Assembly: GCF_029714285.1 (NCBI RefSeq)
Contig: NZ_CP121664.1
Location: forward strand, 1 to 64,000
Direction of reading: 5' to 3'
Source of the DNA: Rhizobium sp. CB3090
GTDB taxonomy: Bacteria > Pseudomonadota > Alphaproteobacteria > Rhizobiales > Rhizobiaceae
DNA length: 64,000 nucleotides
Positions within the stretch are counted from its first letter, which is position 1; the number at the start of each line of letters is the position of its first letter. Under the pieces are notes generated by a model. The model made no database searches and was not told where the DNA came from. It saw nothing but the letters and a program-made list of their open reading frames with translations. The translations under genes and the position numbers were made by a program. Positions 17,693-26,924 of this stretch are shown here, piece after piece.

Positions 17693-17790
17693 CCGATGGC
17701 GGATGCCATTTCCGGCTACCACCTGCCGGGCTCTCTGCTTTGATCCACCTGGCGACAGCACGTAGCGACGGATTGGATCGGCAACCATGA
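17643..17790 (-). pseudogene. C-terminal scrap of a serine resolvase
   Basis: The minus-strand translation ends GGSRKWHPPSVRALQDEALR, matching the C-termini of the two complete resolvases (KWQPSSVRALLDEAHRFGL). The preceding part, NPSLRAVARWIKAESP, also aligns. The rest of the gene and its res site are missing; sequence beyond about 17800 is unrelated. Confidence 0.7.
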
Positions 17791-17896
17791 TCATCCAGTG
17801 GCCGGCCGGAATACGAAAGGAGTAAGTGTTTGAAAACAGAGCCTAACCTACAGCCGATCATTGAGACGACAACGGAAATCTGACAATCTGCGCTTC

Positions 17897-18409
17897 ATGA
17901 AGCCAAAGAAGGAAAGCCGTAAGCCCGTAAAGCCTCCGTCAAAGCATTTGCTGCAACAGCTTGCGCAGACACCTGAGACGCTGTTTGCAAACGCGTTCCG
18001 CAACCAGTACGGCGCCATTTGCTTTCGCCGCAAGAATGGCGACCGCGAAGTCGAAATTCTGGTGATCACGTCCCGCGACACCGGGCGATGGATCGTCCCG
18101 AAAGGATGGCCGATAAAAGGCAAGGAGCCTCATGAAGCAGCCGCTACGGAAGCATGGGAGGAGGCCGGGGTTCGAGGCAAGGTGAGAAAGACACCAATCG
18201 GGCGCTACACCTATCTGAAAGAGCTCGAGGGCGGCAAAGTTGTCCCCTGCGTGGTAGAGATGTTTCAGGTGGAGGTCAAAGAGGTCGGGAGCCAGTTCAA
18301 AGAGCGGGGACAGCGTGTGGTCGATTGGGTTAGCCCTGACGAGGCGGCCCGGAGGGTGCGCGAGGTCGAGCTCAAATCGCTGCTCGTCAATTTCAAACCT
18401 CAAGACTAG
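17897..18409 (+). CDS. Nudix hydrolase
   Basis: A Nudix-fold pyrophosphohydrolase. The Nudix box GKEPHEAAATEAWEEAGV is present, with the usual Arg-Glu replaced by Thr-Glu, as in diphosphoinositol-polyphosphate-type relatives. An upstream strand reads RDTGRWIVPKGWPIKG. The open frame allows ATG at 17861 or 17897; 17897 (MKPKKESRK, about 170 residues) gives a normal N-terminus, but the choice is uncertain. Substrates are probably nucleoside diphosphate derivatives or polyphosphate compounds. First of three plus-strand genes (Nudix, HAD, deaminase) placed between the tniQ end and resolvase copy 2, so possibly transposon cargo. Confidence 0.82.
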   Translation: MKPKKESRKPVKPPSKHLLQQLAQTPETLFANAFRNQYGAICFRRKNGDREVEILVITSRDTGRWIVPKGWPIKGKEPHEAAATEAWEEAGVRGKVRKTPIGRYTYLKELEGGKVVPCVVEMFQVEVKEVGSQFKERGQRVVDWVSPDEAARRVREVELKSLLVNFKPQD

Positions 18410-18501
18410 ACGCTTCTTGGCCTTGTGGTGCGTCGGCCGTTTCGGCGATGAACTTCAGGCCATTCCCATTCGATCTGATTGGATAGAAAAAAGGTGATGT
18501 A

Positions 18502-19137
18502 TTGAGATCAGTGCTTTTTGATGTCGATGGCGTCCTTGTCCATGGCTATACAGGGCAGTTGCAGCGCCGCAGGCGCTGGGACGAACATTTGCTGGCCGAC
18601 CTCGGGATTGATTCCTCCGCGTTCACCGAGTTCTTCATCAAGCAGGTATTTGAAAAAGAAGTTCTGACGGGTCGGAAGGCGCTGATTTCCGCTCTCGAAG
18701 AGACCCTTCCGAAATTGGGCTTCCATGGCTCGCCCTTTGTCGTTGCCAGTTATTGGCTTAATCGGGACAGCCACATCAACATGCAATTGTTGGAGCTTGT
18801 CCGCCAAATTCGGCGAACAGGGCAGGTTCGGCTATATGTCGCCACCAATCAGGAGCACATGCGTGCCTTCCATCTTTGGAATCGCCACGGCTTTGAAAAC
18901 CTATTCGATGATATGTTTCATGCTGCAAGGTTTGGCGAGCTAAAGCCGGGTCGCGGATTTTTTGAACGCGCCTCGGACATTCTTGGCGCCCAATCTGAGC
19001 CGCCACTTTTCTTCGATGACTCTGAGGCAGTCGTAGAAGCTGTCAATGCGTTCGGCTGGGAAGGGGTCCTGTATCAAGATGTTTCCGATTGCGCCGAGCA
19101 CCCTTGGATTGCTCAGCTGTTGTCGCAGCACGCCTGA
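18502..19137 (+). CDS. HAD-superfamily hydrolase
   Basis: A 211-residue HAD-like phosphatase. Motif I is LFDVDGVLV with the nucleophile and acid-base aspartates, and motif IV FFDDSEAVVEAV. An alpha-helical cap lies between about residues 18 and 90. The TTG at 18502 is chosen because AAGGTGATG precedes it. It probably dephosphorylates a small phosphorylated metabolite such as a nucleotide. The gene lies between a Nudix and a deaminase gene, all on the plus strand and closely spaced, suggesting a small nucleotide-metabolism operon. Confidence 0.8.
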   Translation: MRSVLFDVDGVLVHGYTGQLQRRRRWDEHLLADLGIDSSAFTEFFIKQVFEKEVLTGRKALISALEETLPKLGFHGSPFVVASYWLNRDSHINMQLLELVRQIRRTGQVRLYVATNQEHMRAFHLWNRHGFENLFDDMFHAARFGELKPGRGFFERASDILGAQSEPPLFFDDSEAVVEAVNAFGWEGVLYQDVSDCAEHPWIAQLLSQHA

Positions 19138-19170
19138 ATTTGCAAGTAAAATGCCTATAGGAGACTAACT

Positions 19171-19618
19171 GTGAGAGGAAAACGGTGGGACCAATATGGC
19201 CTGATGGAAGCGCGATTGTCGGCGACGATGTCGAAAGATCCAGCGCGCAAGGTGGGGGCTTGCATATTAAGATCCGATGGGACGGTCGCCTCAAAGGGCT
19301 GGAATGGTTTCCCTCGCGGGTGCAATGACGATCCAAGGTTATACGAAGATCGGCGCCGGAAACTTCTCCGAGTTGTGCATGCAGAGGCTAATGCAATCGT
19401 TTCCGCGGGACAGTCGTTGAAAGATTGCACGCTGTATGTAAGTCCACTCCACCCGTGCGCCACCTGTGCCAGCCTAATTATCCAGAGTGGCATCGTTCGA
19501 GTGGTAACCGATCACCTGTCTGACCCCCAGGTGGAAAGAAGCATTCGACGAAGCGCGAGAAATGTTTGGGGAGGCCGGCGTCATAGTGGACGTCGTGGAT
19601 CCAGACATATTGGATTGA
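19171..19618 (+). pseudogene. dCMP/cytidine deaminase-like gene with a 3' frameshift
   Basis: A zinc-dependent deaminase of the dCMP deaminase type, with zinc ligands in VVHAEANAI and PLHPCATCA. The GTG start at 19171 follows an AGGAG site. The frame runs correctly to DHLSD, where a run of five C (about 19524-19528) shifts it. Removing one C restores RWKEAFDEAREMFGEAGVIV and a natural stop at 19618. As written the protein continues in the wrong frame to 19686. All catalytic residues precede the shift, so the product could still be active, or the fifth C could be a sequencing error. Confidence 0.75.
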
Positions 19619-19747
19619 GCACTACTTGCCGTGCTGCATCGCTCCCTGACCGATCGGATTCCCGTCTCCGATTTGATTTGGGATGACGTGCCAACAGCAT
19701 CGTGTTTGCAAATTTGCTACGGTTACCCCGAAACACGACCGAAGCCC

Positions 19748-20665
19748 TTAATTGCGGACGAGCCCGAAGCGGTAAGCTTCGTCTAGCAGAGCTTTCACGG
19801 AAGACGGTTGCCATTTCCGGCCGCCACGTACGGGTCGTTCCCCCATTTGATCCAGTTGCGTGGCAATGTCGCGTAGCGACAGATTGGGATCGGCGATGGT
19901 GATCGCGGCGACCAGTTTCATCAGATGGTCTTCGGGTGCGCGACGTGGCGAGCGGGCCAACAACTCTGGTTCCGCCAGCTTCTCACGAACCATCCGGTGA
20001 ACAGCGCGGCGGAGCCGCTCGACCGTCCAGTCATGGCCACGGCGGTTAAGGACACGGACGACATTGTCCCAACTATGCTGGGGCCGGAGCTGCCGCACGG
20101 TCGGGATCCACGTCTGCGCCGATGAGATCAGTTCGTCGAGATAAAGTTTCTCACGCGCTTGCGACACCGCCTTGATCGCTTCCGGTCGGCGCTCGCGCAG
20201 ACCGGGATTGCCGGGAAGCTTGCCTCTGGCTTTCGCAGCCTTGATGCCAGCTTTGGTTCGTTCTGCGATCAGGGCGCGCTCGAGCTGTGCGACGGCCCCA
20301 AGCACCTGCAGCGAGAACATGCCCTGCGGTGTGGATGTGTCGATCGGATCGCGCAGCGAGCGGAAATGCACGCCGCGCCCTTCGAGGTCTTCGATCACCT
20401 GCAGCAGATGGCTGACCGATCGGGCCAGACGGTCGAGACGAACGACCACCAGTACGTCGCCGGCGGCGAGATCCTTCAGCAGCTTTATGAGCACCGGTCT
20501 CGCCCGGGATAAGCCGGATCCATGCTCCTGGTGAATGCGGTGGCAGCCGGCGGCGCGCAGCTCGTCGATCTGGGCGTCGTTGAGCTGATCGTCGGTCGAA
20601 ACCCGCGCGTAGCCGATCAATCGCTGCGGCGGGGAAGGGGAACTGACGGTTGCAACCTGAGGCAT
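19748..20665 (-). CDS. Serine recombinase (resolvase, TniR-like), copy 2
   Basis: A 305-residue serine recombinase nearly identical to copy 1 (8791-9708) in every block, including IGYARVSTDDQ and VVRLDRLARSVSHLL. It differs mainly at scattered positions, so the copies have diverged since duplication or come from sister elements. Upstream lies the same res block (20693-20741). Both copies have the same orientation, about 11 kb apart. No tniQ tail overlaps its 3' end, unlike copy 1. Confidence 0.92.
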   Translation of the reverse strand: MPQVATVSSPSPPQRLIGYARVSTDDQLNDAQIDELRAAGCHRIHQEHGSGLSRARPVLIKLLKDLAAGDVLVVVRLDRLARSVSHLLQVIEDLEGRGVHFRSLRDPIDTSTPQGMFSLQVLGAVAQLERALIAERTKAGIKAAKARGKLPGNPGLRERRPEAIKAVSQAREKLYLDELISSAQTWIPTVRQLRPQHSWDNVVRVLNRRGHDWTVERLRRAVHRMVREKLAEPELLARSPRRAPEDHLMKLVAAITIADPNLSLRDIATQLDQMGERPVRGGRKWQPSSVKALLDEAYRFGLVRN

Positions 20666-20692
20666 CAGTTTTGGCTCATTTTTGAGGGCGTT

Positions 20693-20741
20693 TGTACAGA
20701 TAATGAATGCGTGAGAAAATGAAGGTTTGCAAGCGTGTTTT
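20693..20741. promoter_or_regulatory. Putative res site 2
   Basis: A 49 bp block matching res site 1 at 47 of 49 positions, starting TGTACAGATAATGAATGC. A second shared block around 20798-20855 (CGACCCCTGAA, CATGGCGGAAAT) marks the extent of homology; beyond it the two copies are unrelated. Confidence 0.6.
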
Positions 20742-20855
20742 ATGGCTCAAATGGAGCGGCATTCAGCGCGTTTTCTCGCTTGAGCCCGGCGACCGCTCAT
20801 CGCGACCCCTGAAGGCGCACCAGCGGGCATCCATGGCGGAAATGCCGTAAATCGG

Positions 20856-21185
20856 CGGTTTCTGAGGGGAGCGAAGCGGAACCGGTTATGTTGGACAGCC
20901 TTCGCTACCAAGGGGCGGTCGGGGAGGGGAGGAGCTCGACCCGTCCGGCGCGTCACTTCCGCTCGATCAGGCAGAATTTTCCACCGATCCTAAATGAAAA
21001 AGCTGCAAAAAGCCCGGATTTGCAGGCTTTCCGCCGATCCTCAAGGACTGACATTGGCTCATTTCTCTATAATGACAAAAACGTCCGATAAGGCAAGGTT
21101 ATCGGACGTATTTGTTTAACGACAAGCTGTGCGGTTATAGCCGAAAATACTGGCATAAACTGCACGCATGCTATAAGCTCCCGGC
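20856..21185. other. Intergenic region before DUF1403, with hairpins
   Basis: No gene is supported here. The stretch contains an imperfect hairpin near 20998-21030 (CTGCAAA and TTTGCAG arms) and the dif-like palindrome at 21081-21109 listed separately. TATAAT at 21068-21073 could be a promoter -10 box, but no -35 box at proper spacing is convincing. Confidence 0.4.
21081..21109. repeat. dif-like 11-7-11 palindrome
   Basis: ACGTCCGATAA, seven central bases GGCAAGG, then TTATCGGACGT, the exact complement of the first arm. Eleven-base arms with inner ATAA and TTAT around a short spacer is the architecture of Xer/dif and related tyrosine-recombinase core sites. It lies 77 bp upstream of the DUF1403 gene. 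It could instead be an operator. Confidence 0.5.
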
Positions 21186-22139
21186 ATGGATTCGTTCGCC
21201 CTCGCAGCTGCTTGGATCGCTGTAGCGCCGGCGCCATTGCCGGCGTGGACGGTTCCGCGTGGGCGCGAGCCGACGGAGGCGGATGCCGCCGTCGCCGCCG
21301 GCATCGCGCTGAAATCACTCGATGATTTTGTTCGATCGCGGCGCGTCTACGCCGGTTGCTGGCGCGCGCGGCAGGCCCTGAAATGTGCCGCGACGGCGGT
21401 GCGGTGGTCGGGTCGAAACGAGGACGAAAAAGCGCTGCGTGATGCCGTTTTGCTGGCGCGTCCAGGCGACGATCCCGGACCCGCCGGCAAGGTGTTTTTG
21501 GCCTTCAAATGGTTGGCCAGCCGGAAACCGAGTTTTTCATCGAAAGCCATCGCCGAGCTAGCCGATCTGCTCGGTCTGGCCTGGGACGACCGGCTGGCGG
21601 CTGCTGTCGATTTTGCTGACGCATCGCTGCAGTCCGGCCGATCGCCACCGTTCACTGCGGCCGATCTGGTGGCGGCGATTGTGGCCAAACGGCCGGATGC
21701 CGAGGTGCTGGCCTTCGCGCTGGCCGATAGTCTGATCGCCGCGCTGCTGGCATGGGACCGGCCCGTGCCGCTGCTGATGGCCGAACGGTATGGGGCAGCC
21801 TTCAAGACGCTCGGCGGCAGGGGACGCGTGCGGCCCGGCGATCCAGGCTTCGCGCGGGCCGTCAGCCTGGCGCTGTTCACCGCGGTTGATGCCGCGCTGC
21901 GCTCAGCCGCCGAGATCGATCGCCGCGCTGCGCGGCTGGTGGACGTGGCGGCGAAACTACGCACCAAGGGCGCCGGCGCCGTCATCCGCAAGTTGCTCGA
22001 CGAGGATGCCATGCCGGCTTCCGCACCGGGCACGGGTCTCTCCCGGTGGGCGAGCACGCGGCTGTTCGAGCGGCTGACAAGTTTTGAGGCGGTGCGCGAG
22101 CTGTCCGGCCGGTCGTCCTTCCGGATTTATGGGTTGTGA
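21186..22139 (+). CDS. DUF1403 family protein
   Basis: A 317-residue protein of the DUF1403 family, found mainly on rhizobial plasmids and usually beside an ScpB-like gene. No catalytic motif is known. The sequence is alanine-rich and predominantly alpha-helical. It overlaps the start of the open frame of the ScpB-like gene, so the two are probably co-transcribed. Its function has not been established to my knowledge. Confidence 0.75.
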   Translation: MDSFALAAAWIAVAPAPLPAWTVPRGREPTEADAAVAAGIALKSLDDFVRSRRVYAGCWRARQALKCAATAVRWSGRNEDEKALRDAVLLARPGDDPGPAGKVFLAFKWLASRKPSFSSKAIAELADLLGLAWDDRLAAAVDFADASLQSGRSPPFTAADLVAAIVAKRPDAEVLAFALADSLIAALLAWDRPVPLLMAERYGAAFKTLGGRGRVRPGDPGFARAVSLALFTAVDAALRSAAEIDRRAARLVDVAAKLRTKGAGAVIRKLLDEDAMPASAPGTGLSRWASTRLFERLTSFEAVRELSGRSSFRIYGL

Positions 22140-22149
22140 GGCGGCCGGT

Positions 22150-22842
22150 ATGAGCGCGACGCCGCAGCCACGCCGCAACGCCAAAAGAAATCCCCAGGAC
22201 GATGTCCTGTACGATCGGGAGCTGGAGGATCTGCCGCCGGACCTGCGCTGGCGCGAATGGATGCTCAGGGTCGAGGCGGTGATCTTCGCCTCGGCCGAGC
22301 CGGTCAGCCGCGAGACGCTGGCGCGGGTCGTCGGAAAAGACTGCAGCGTCGACCTCTTGATCGACGATTTGCGGGAAGAGTTGCGCGATCGGCCTTATGA
22401 ACTAGTGTCAGTCGGCGGTGGCTGGCAGCACCGTACCCGGACGCGCTTCGCCGAGACGATCCACGCCTCGTCGGCGCCGACGCGCGGCGGGGCGGCGGTG
22501 CTGTCGGAGTTCGAGGCGATGGTTCTGATGGCGGTGGGCTATTTCCAGCCGGTCACCCGAGCCGAGCTCAGCAAAATCTTCGGCAAGGAAGTCAGCCGCG
22601 ACACGATCGCCAACCTGAGGGCTGCCGCATTCCTTGACCCAGGCCCGCGCAGTCCGACGCCCGGCGCACCCTATACCTATGTGACGACGAAGCAGTTCCT
22701 GTCGATCTTCGGTCTCGGGACGCTGCGTGATCTGCCAGATATCGAGCGGCTGGAGGACGCGGGGCTGCTGAGCCGGCAAGCGCCGATGGCGGATGCGTTC
22801 GTCGGGCAAGAGGCTGACATCGACGAGGCAGAGGATGACTGA
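22150..22842 (+). CDS. ScpB-like segregation and condensation protein
   Basis: About 230 residues. Tandem winged-helix architecture resembles ScpB of the SMC-ScpAB complex: LRVEAVIFASAEPVSRETLA in the first domain and EFEAMVLMAVGYFQPVTRAE in the second. The frame is open from 22084, but MSATPQPRRNAK at 22150 is the likely start after the DUF1403 stop. No smc or scpA is nearby, so this plasmid form probably has a specialised role. The acidic C-terminal tail (EADIDEAEDD) is notable. Confidence 0.8.
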   Translation: MSATPQPRRNAKRNPQDDVLYDRELEDLPPDLRWREWMLRVEAVIFASAEPVSRETLARVVGKDCSVDLLIDDLREELRDRPYELVSVGGGWQHRTRTRFAETIHASSAPTRGGAAVLSEFEAMVLMAVGYFQPVTRAELSKIFGKEVSRDTIANLRAAAFLDPGPRSPTPGAPYTYVTTKQFLSIFGLGTLRDLPDIERLEDAGLLSRQAPMADAFVGQEADIDEAEDD

Positions 22843-23134
22843 AGCCGTCGCGAAGCGAACGTGATCGAAACCGTTCACTGCAAGTCGGTGTCTGGAACCG
22901 AGGTTGCGTCGACAGCTTTGCGGCAATCTGCCGAAAATGTGAACGCGGCCGCCTTTTCCTGCAGCTCAGCAGGCGGTTGTTAAAAGCTGCCTCGGCCCTC
23001 TGGAGATATTCGAACTGCCCGCTCCGGGCGACGGAATAGCGGGACCGCACCGTGCTGGCTGATGTGATGAATGGGCTTCAATGCCTCGATGGCGGTCACC
23101 CTCGGCTTCATCGCGTTTGGTAACCGGCGCAGTT
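22843..23134. other. Gap with no supportable gene
   Basis: About 290 bp between the ScpB-like gene and the C26-type hydrolase. Short overlapping frames exist on both strands but none carries a recognisable motif. It probably marks the edge of inserted material, because DUF1612, the usual neighbour of DUF1403/ScpB, only reappears at 32.8 kb. Confidence 0.35.
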
Positions 23135-23827
23135 TCACAGTCGGGCTGCTTCTACAAGACCACGAAATACAGCGTTACCGGGATGGACCGTGTCGGCAAA
23201 TAGCTCTTGATGCCATTGAAGACCGATCGCAAAGGCGCTGGAAGCAACTTCGATAGCCTCTACGATCCCATCGTCAGCTCGAGCGCTTACCACGACGGCT
23301 GGTGACAGTTGTGCGATCGCTTCACGATGGAATGTGTTCACCCTGATGCGATGCTTTCCGATTATCCGTGCCAGCCGTGATTCAGGAACAATCTCGACCG
23401 CGTGAAGATGGTCCCGCTTGTCGTGCTCATCGGCGGCTGGAAACGACAAGCGCAGATCGCAAGAAAGACGGCAACCGTTCAAACATGCGAGCATCTGCAT
23501 CCCGGCGCAAATGCCGAGGACGGGCTTATCCCGCTCGAGATAGCCCTCCACGATTGCCCTTTCGACGTCGAAACGTTCTGATGGCGGGGCTTTGGAGACT
23601 TCACCAGCGATGTACCAGTCGTCGGGATAGGCAAATCGGCCGCCCACGGAGACCAGCCCATCGAACTCGTTCAAAACGGAGTTCACGACTTCAGGCAGAT
23701 ATGGGATGCCAAAAGGAAGTCCTCCGGCGTCTCTCACCCCCCGGAAATATCCTTTGGCCGCCTCATAGCGCGTCCCACCGGTGCTGGTGTTCTCGTCAAG
23801 AATTACGGCGATGCGAGGTTGCCGCAT
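23135..23827 (-). CDS. Class I glutamine amidotransferase-like hydrolase (peptidase C26, PuuD type)
   Basis: A 230-residue protein of the gamma-glutamyl-gamma-aminobutyrate hydrolase family. The nucleophile elbow is VLGICAGMQML and the catalytic His-Glu is in IGLQWHQELF. Members cleave gamma-glutamyl amides, for example in putrescine breakdown. No other putrescine genes are next to it, so the actual substrate is open. The intact catalytic triad suggests an active enzyme. It is divergent from the GNAT gene that follows. Confidence 0.85.
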   Translation of the reverse strand: MRQPRIAVILDENTSTGGTRYEAAKGYFRGVRDAGGLPFGIPYLPEVVNSVLNEFDGLVSVGGRFAYPDDWYIAGEVSKAPPSERFDVERAIVEGYLERDKPVLGICAGMQMLACLNGCRLSCDLRLSFPAADEHDKRDHLHAVEIVPESRLARIIGKHRIRVNTFHREAIAQLSPAVVVSARADDGIVEAIEVASSAFAIGLQWHQELFADTVHPGNAVFRGLVEAARL

Positions 23828-23906
23828 AAGATCTGGCTTTCCGCCTTAGGCGTTTTCAAACGATTTTTGAGCATGTTTCGGATCATGAAACCATAAGCGG
23901 CGGTTC

Positions 23907-24419
23907 ATGGCGAGTTTGACGAGTGATACCAGCATGGAAATTGATATTCAGCCGGTGAATCTTCAGACGCGGACGCACTTCTCAGACATTTTGGAGAAGG
24001 CCAGTGCGTGGCAAAAGAAGCACGGGTCCGAAGGTTGGAACTATCCGTTCGACGACGAATGGATGCTGCCGCGGATTGAGCGCGGCGAGTTGTTTCTTGC
24101 ATATTTGGAGGAGCTACCGGTCGCGGCATTCCGGATACTTTGGGAGGACCGCCCATATTGGGGGGCGAAGGAGACCGGCGACAGCATCTACTTGCATACA
24201 TTTGCAGTGCGCCGCGATAAGGCCGGCCACGGAATTGGCGAGACTGTGATCGACAAAATCGTGGAAATGGGAAGAAAACGAAACTTGGTGAATATCAGGC
24301 TTGATTGCTCCCTCTCCAGCTCGAGACTGATTGCCTATTATGAGCGAAACGGCTTCGCTTCCGTGGGAACGACGCTCATGAACGGCAAAATGATGAACCT
24401 GATGGAGCGTCCTTTATAG
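23907..24419 (+). CDS. GNAT-family N-acetyltransferase
   Basis: About 170 residues with a GNAT fold. The acetyl-CoA loop is VRRDKAGHGIGETVIDKI and the C-terminal part RLIAYYERNGFASVGTTLMN. The substrate is unknown. Start at 23907 or the internal ATG at 23934 (MEIDIQPVN). The gene ends about 100 bp before the proposed left end of the ars transposon and is the last gene before it. Confidence 0.82.
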   Translation: MASLTSDTSMEIDIQPVNLQTRTHFSDILEKASAWQKKHGSEGWNYPFDDEWMLPRIERGELFLAYLEELPVAAFRILWEDRPYWGAKETGDSIYLHTFAVRRDKAGHGIGETVIDKIVEMGRKRNLVNIRLDCSLSSSRLIAYYERNGFASVGTTLMNGKMMNLMERPL

Positions 24420-24572
24420 ACCCCTCGGAGCGTTTCGTAGCCCGCGATATTTTAGGGCGAGGGTTTTCCAATTCAACTGTACGCAATCCGCTTAAGGCAG
24501 ATGCTAGCGAGCCATTGTCACGACTGGTTCGGTCTTAGCCTGTCTGGGGGCAACAGTTCTTGTTCGGTCCCT

Positions 24573-25805
24573 CTAGCTGCCGGCGCGGCCGAGCGCATGA
24601 TGCGGGCGGCGAGCCAGATTCAGCCGGGCGATGGCGATAAAGGCCAGTACTGCGATATTACCGACGGCGGCCGCGATCGCGAGCGACCATGAGACGCCAA
24701 TATTCTCCATCAGGAAGGCAAGCACGAAGGGTGCTGTTGATGAGACCACCAGACGGATGGCCAGCACCTGTCCCTGTCGCCGTCCGTAACCCTCACTGCC
24801 GAACAGCGCCAGCGGCAAGGTTCCCTGGACGATGCTGCTCAACCCCGAGCCAAGGCCGAAGACCACCGCGAACAGCAGCGCGCCTGGTACGGACGGGGCG
24901 GTGACGATCAGGATGACCAGCGCCGCCGGCAACAGGACGGCGGAGATCAGCGCCAGCACCAACTGCGACAGTCCGCCTCCGAAGATCATGTTGATGAACC
25001 GGCTTAGCACCTGCGACGGACCAAACAGCGTCCCGACCATGACTGCCATCGCTCCTAGCCCCAATCCCGACAGCACCGGAACCATGTGAACGAGGAGCGT
25101 AGCATTGACGAAGCTTTCCAGGGCAAAACCTGTCACCATCAGCATGAACGCCGGCGCGCGGATCGACGGCGCAAGACTTGGCGCCACATGCTTTGCAGGT
25201 TCGCCCGATGAGTCCTTGCGGCTCCTACTGACGCTGGACGACAGCCACGCATGGATCGGCAGGCAGACGGCGACATTGAGTACGGCAAAGACCAGATAGA
25301 CATTCTGCCAGGCCATGTGTGCGTTGAGCGCCGTGGTGATCGGCCAGAAGATCGTCGAGGCGAAGCCGGCGATCAGCGTCAGGTAAGTGATACTGCGTTG
25401 CGCGACCTTGGGGTTGATCTGCACGAGCAGTGCGAAGGCGGCGCCATACTGCACCAGATTGGAGGCCGTCTCGATGGCGATCAGCGCCGCAACGAAGGCA
25501 ATCTTTCCGGGCGCAAAAGCGCAGGCGACAAGGGCCGCGGCGGCAATTGCCGATCCACCGGTCATGACGCGACCGGCGCCAAAGCGATCGATCCATTTTC
25601 CCATCGTCGGTGCAGCGAGACCACCAATCAGCAGAGCGGCGGACAGCGACCCAAAAATCCATTCCGACGACCAGTTCAGATCCCGCGCCATGCCAGGCGC
25701 GAGGATGCTGAAGCTGTAATAGAGCGTTCCGTAGCCGATGATCTGCGTGAGACCGAGGGCGAGGATCGCTGCGACAGGCGGCCGGTCGGTGCGGATCGTC
25801 GTCAT
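24573..25805 (-). CDS. MFS efflux transporter, probable ArsK-type arsenite exporter
   Basis: A 410-residue major facilitator with about twelve hydrophobic segments and the loop motif [13 protein letters not shown] between helices 2 and 3. It is the last gene of the ars operon, overlapping arsH by 4 bp. In rhizobia and Agrobacterium, ars operons carry an MFS exporter of trivalent arsenicals and antimonite named ArsK; position and family fit. The specific substrate is an inference from context, and a general MFS drug exporter cannot be excluded. No ArsB or Acr3 pump is present, so this would be the energised exporter. Confidence 0.75.
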   Translation of the reverse strand: MTTIRTDRPPVAAILALGLTQIIGYGTLYYSFSILAPGMARDLNWSSEWIFGSLSAALLIGGLAAPTMGKWIDRFGAGRVMTGGSAIAAAALVACAFAPGKIAFVAALIAIETASNLVQYGAAFALLVQINPKVAQRSITYLTLIAGFASTIFWPITTALNAHMAWQNVYLVFAVLNVAVCLPIHAWLSSSVSRSRKDSSGEPAKHVAPSLAPSIRAPAFMLMVTGFALESFVNATLLVHMVPVLSGLGLGAMAVMVGTLFGPSQVLSRFINMIFGGGLSQLVLALISAVLLPAALVILIVTAPSVPGALLFAVVFGLGSGLSSIVQGTLPLALFGSEGYGRRQGQVLAIRLVVSSTAPFVLAFLMENIGVSWSLAIAAAVGNIAVLAFIAIARLNLARRPHHALGRAGS

Positions 25806-26530
25806 ATGGATTTGAGGCTCACGCGCTGTTCGAGTTTTTCGGCCTCTTCCTTGCGCTCGCTGTAGCGGTCGGTGAGGTAAGCGGAGGCGTCTCGCGTCAG
25901 CCAGGTAAATTTCACCAGCTCCTCGCAGACATCAACGACACGGTCGTAATAGGAGGACGGCTTCATCCGGCCGTCGGTGTCGAACTCCAAGAACGCCTTT
26001 GCCACCGACGACTGGTTGGGGATGGTGATCATCCGCATCCAACGGCCGAGGATGCGCATCTGGCCCAGCGCATTGAAGGACTGCGAGCCGCCGGAAACCT
26101 GCATGACGGCGAGCGTCTTGCCCTGCGTCGGCCGCACCGATCCGACCGACAGCGGGATCCAGTCGATCTGCGCCTTCATGATGCCGGTCATGGCGCCGTG
26201 ACGCTCCGGGCTCACCCAGACCTGGCCTTCCGACCATGCCGACAGGTCGCGCAGTTCCTGCACCTTCTGATGCGTGACCGGGGCGGCATCCGGGAGCGGC
26301 AGGCCTTCCGGATTGAAGATCTTCACCTCGCAGCCGAAGTGTTCGAGGAGCCGTGCCGCTTCGTGCGCCAGGAAGCGACTATACGATACCGTGCGCAGCG
26401 ACCCGTAAAGGATGAGGATCCGGGGCTTGTGCGTCGAAAAAGTCGGGCGAAGCGCCGCCAGATCCACCTGCCGCAGATACGCCGGCGACGATGCGGGCAG
26501 GTCAGACAATGCGCTTGCCCTCGGCGTCAA
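25802..26530 (-). CDS. arsH: ArsH, NADPH-dependent FMN reductase of arsenic resistance
   Basis: A 242-residue flavoprotein of the ArsH family. The FMN phosphate-binding loop is [20 protein letters not shown], followed by the conserved [20 protein letters not shown] and [12 protein letters not shown]. ArsH oxidises trivalent organoarsenicals or reduces metals and quinones in studied relatives. The length and N-terminal extension are typical. It overlaps arsC upstream by 29 bp and the MFS gene downstream by 4 bp. Confidence 0.93.
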   Translation of the reverse strand: MTPRASALSDLPASSPAYLRQVDLAALRPTFSTHKPRILILYGSLRTVSYSRFLAHEAARLLEHFGCEVKIFNPEGLPLPDAAPVTHQKVQELRDLSAWSEGQVWVSPERHGAMTGIMKAQIDWIPLSVGSVRPTQGKTLAVMQVSGGSQSFNALGQMRILGRWMRMITIPNQSSVAKAFLEFDTDGRMKPSSYYDRVVDVCEELVKFTWLTRDASAYLTDRYSERKEEAEKLEQRVSLKSI

Positions 26531-26924
26531 GCACCTGTTCGCCGTCTTCCTTGGTGAAGGCGCCCTTTTGGGTGTCAGGCAGAATGTCGAGAACCGCTTC
26601 CGATGGCCGCGCCAGCCGCGTGCCGAGTGGCGTCATGACGAACGGACGGTTGATCAGGATCGGGTCCTTTAGCATGGCATCGAGCAACTGATCGTCCGTC
26701 AGCGCCGGATTGTCGAGTCCGAGTTCGGTATAGGGCGTGCCCTTCTCGCGGATCGCTTCCCGGACGGTCAGGCCGGCCTCAGTAATCATTGTCACCAGTT
26801 GTTCGCGGCTCGGCGGGTTCTTCAGATATTCGATAACGGTCGGCTCGATCCCGGCGTTGCGGATCATTGCCAAGGTGTTGCGCGAGGTGCCGCAGTCGGG
26901 GTTGTGATAGATCGTGGCATTCAT
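26502..26924 (-). CDS. arsC: ArsC, glutaredoxin-dependent arsenate reductase
   Basis: A 140-residue arsenate reductase of the plasmid R773 class. The catalytic cysteine is in [14 protein letters not shown], and the anion-binding arginines in [19 protein letters not shown]. It reduces As(V) to As(III) with glutathione and glutaredoxin. It overlaps the aquaporin gene by 4 bp. This operon also encodes the phosphatase-like type, so two independent reductase classes occur together. Confidence 0.94.
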   Translation of the reverse strand: MNATIYHNPDCGTSRNTLAMIRNAGIEPTVIEYLKNPPSREQLVTMITEAGLTVREAIREKGTPYTELGLDNPALTDDQLLDAMLKDPILINRPFVMTPLGTRLARPSEAVLDILPDTQKGAFTKEDGEQVLDAEGKRIV

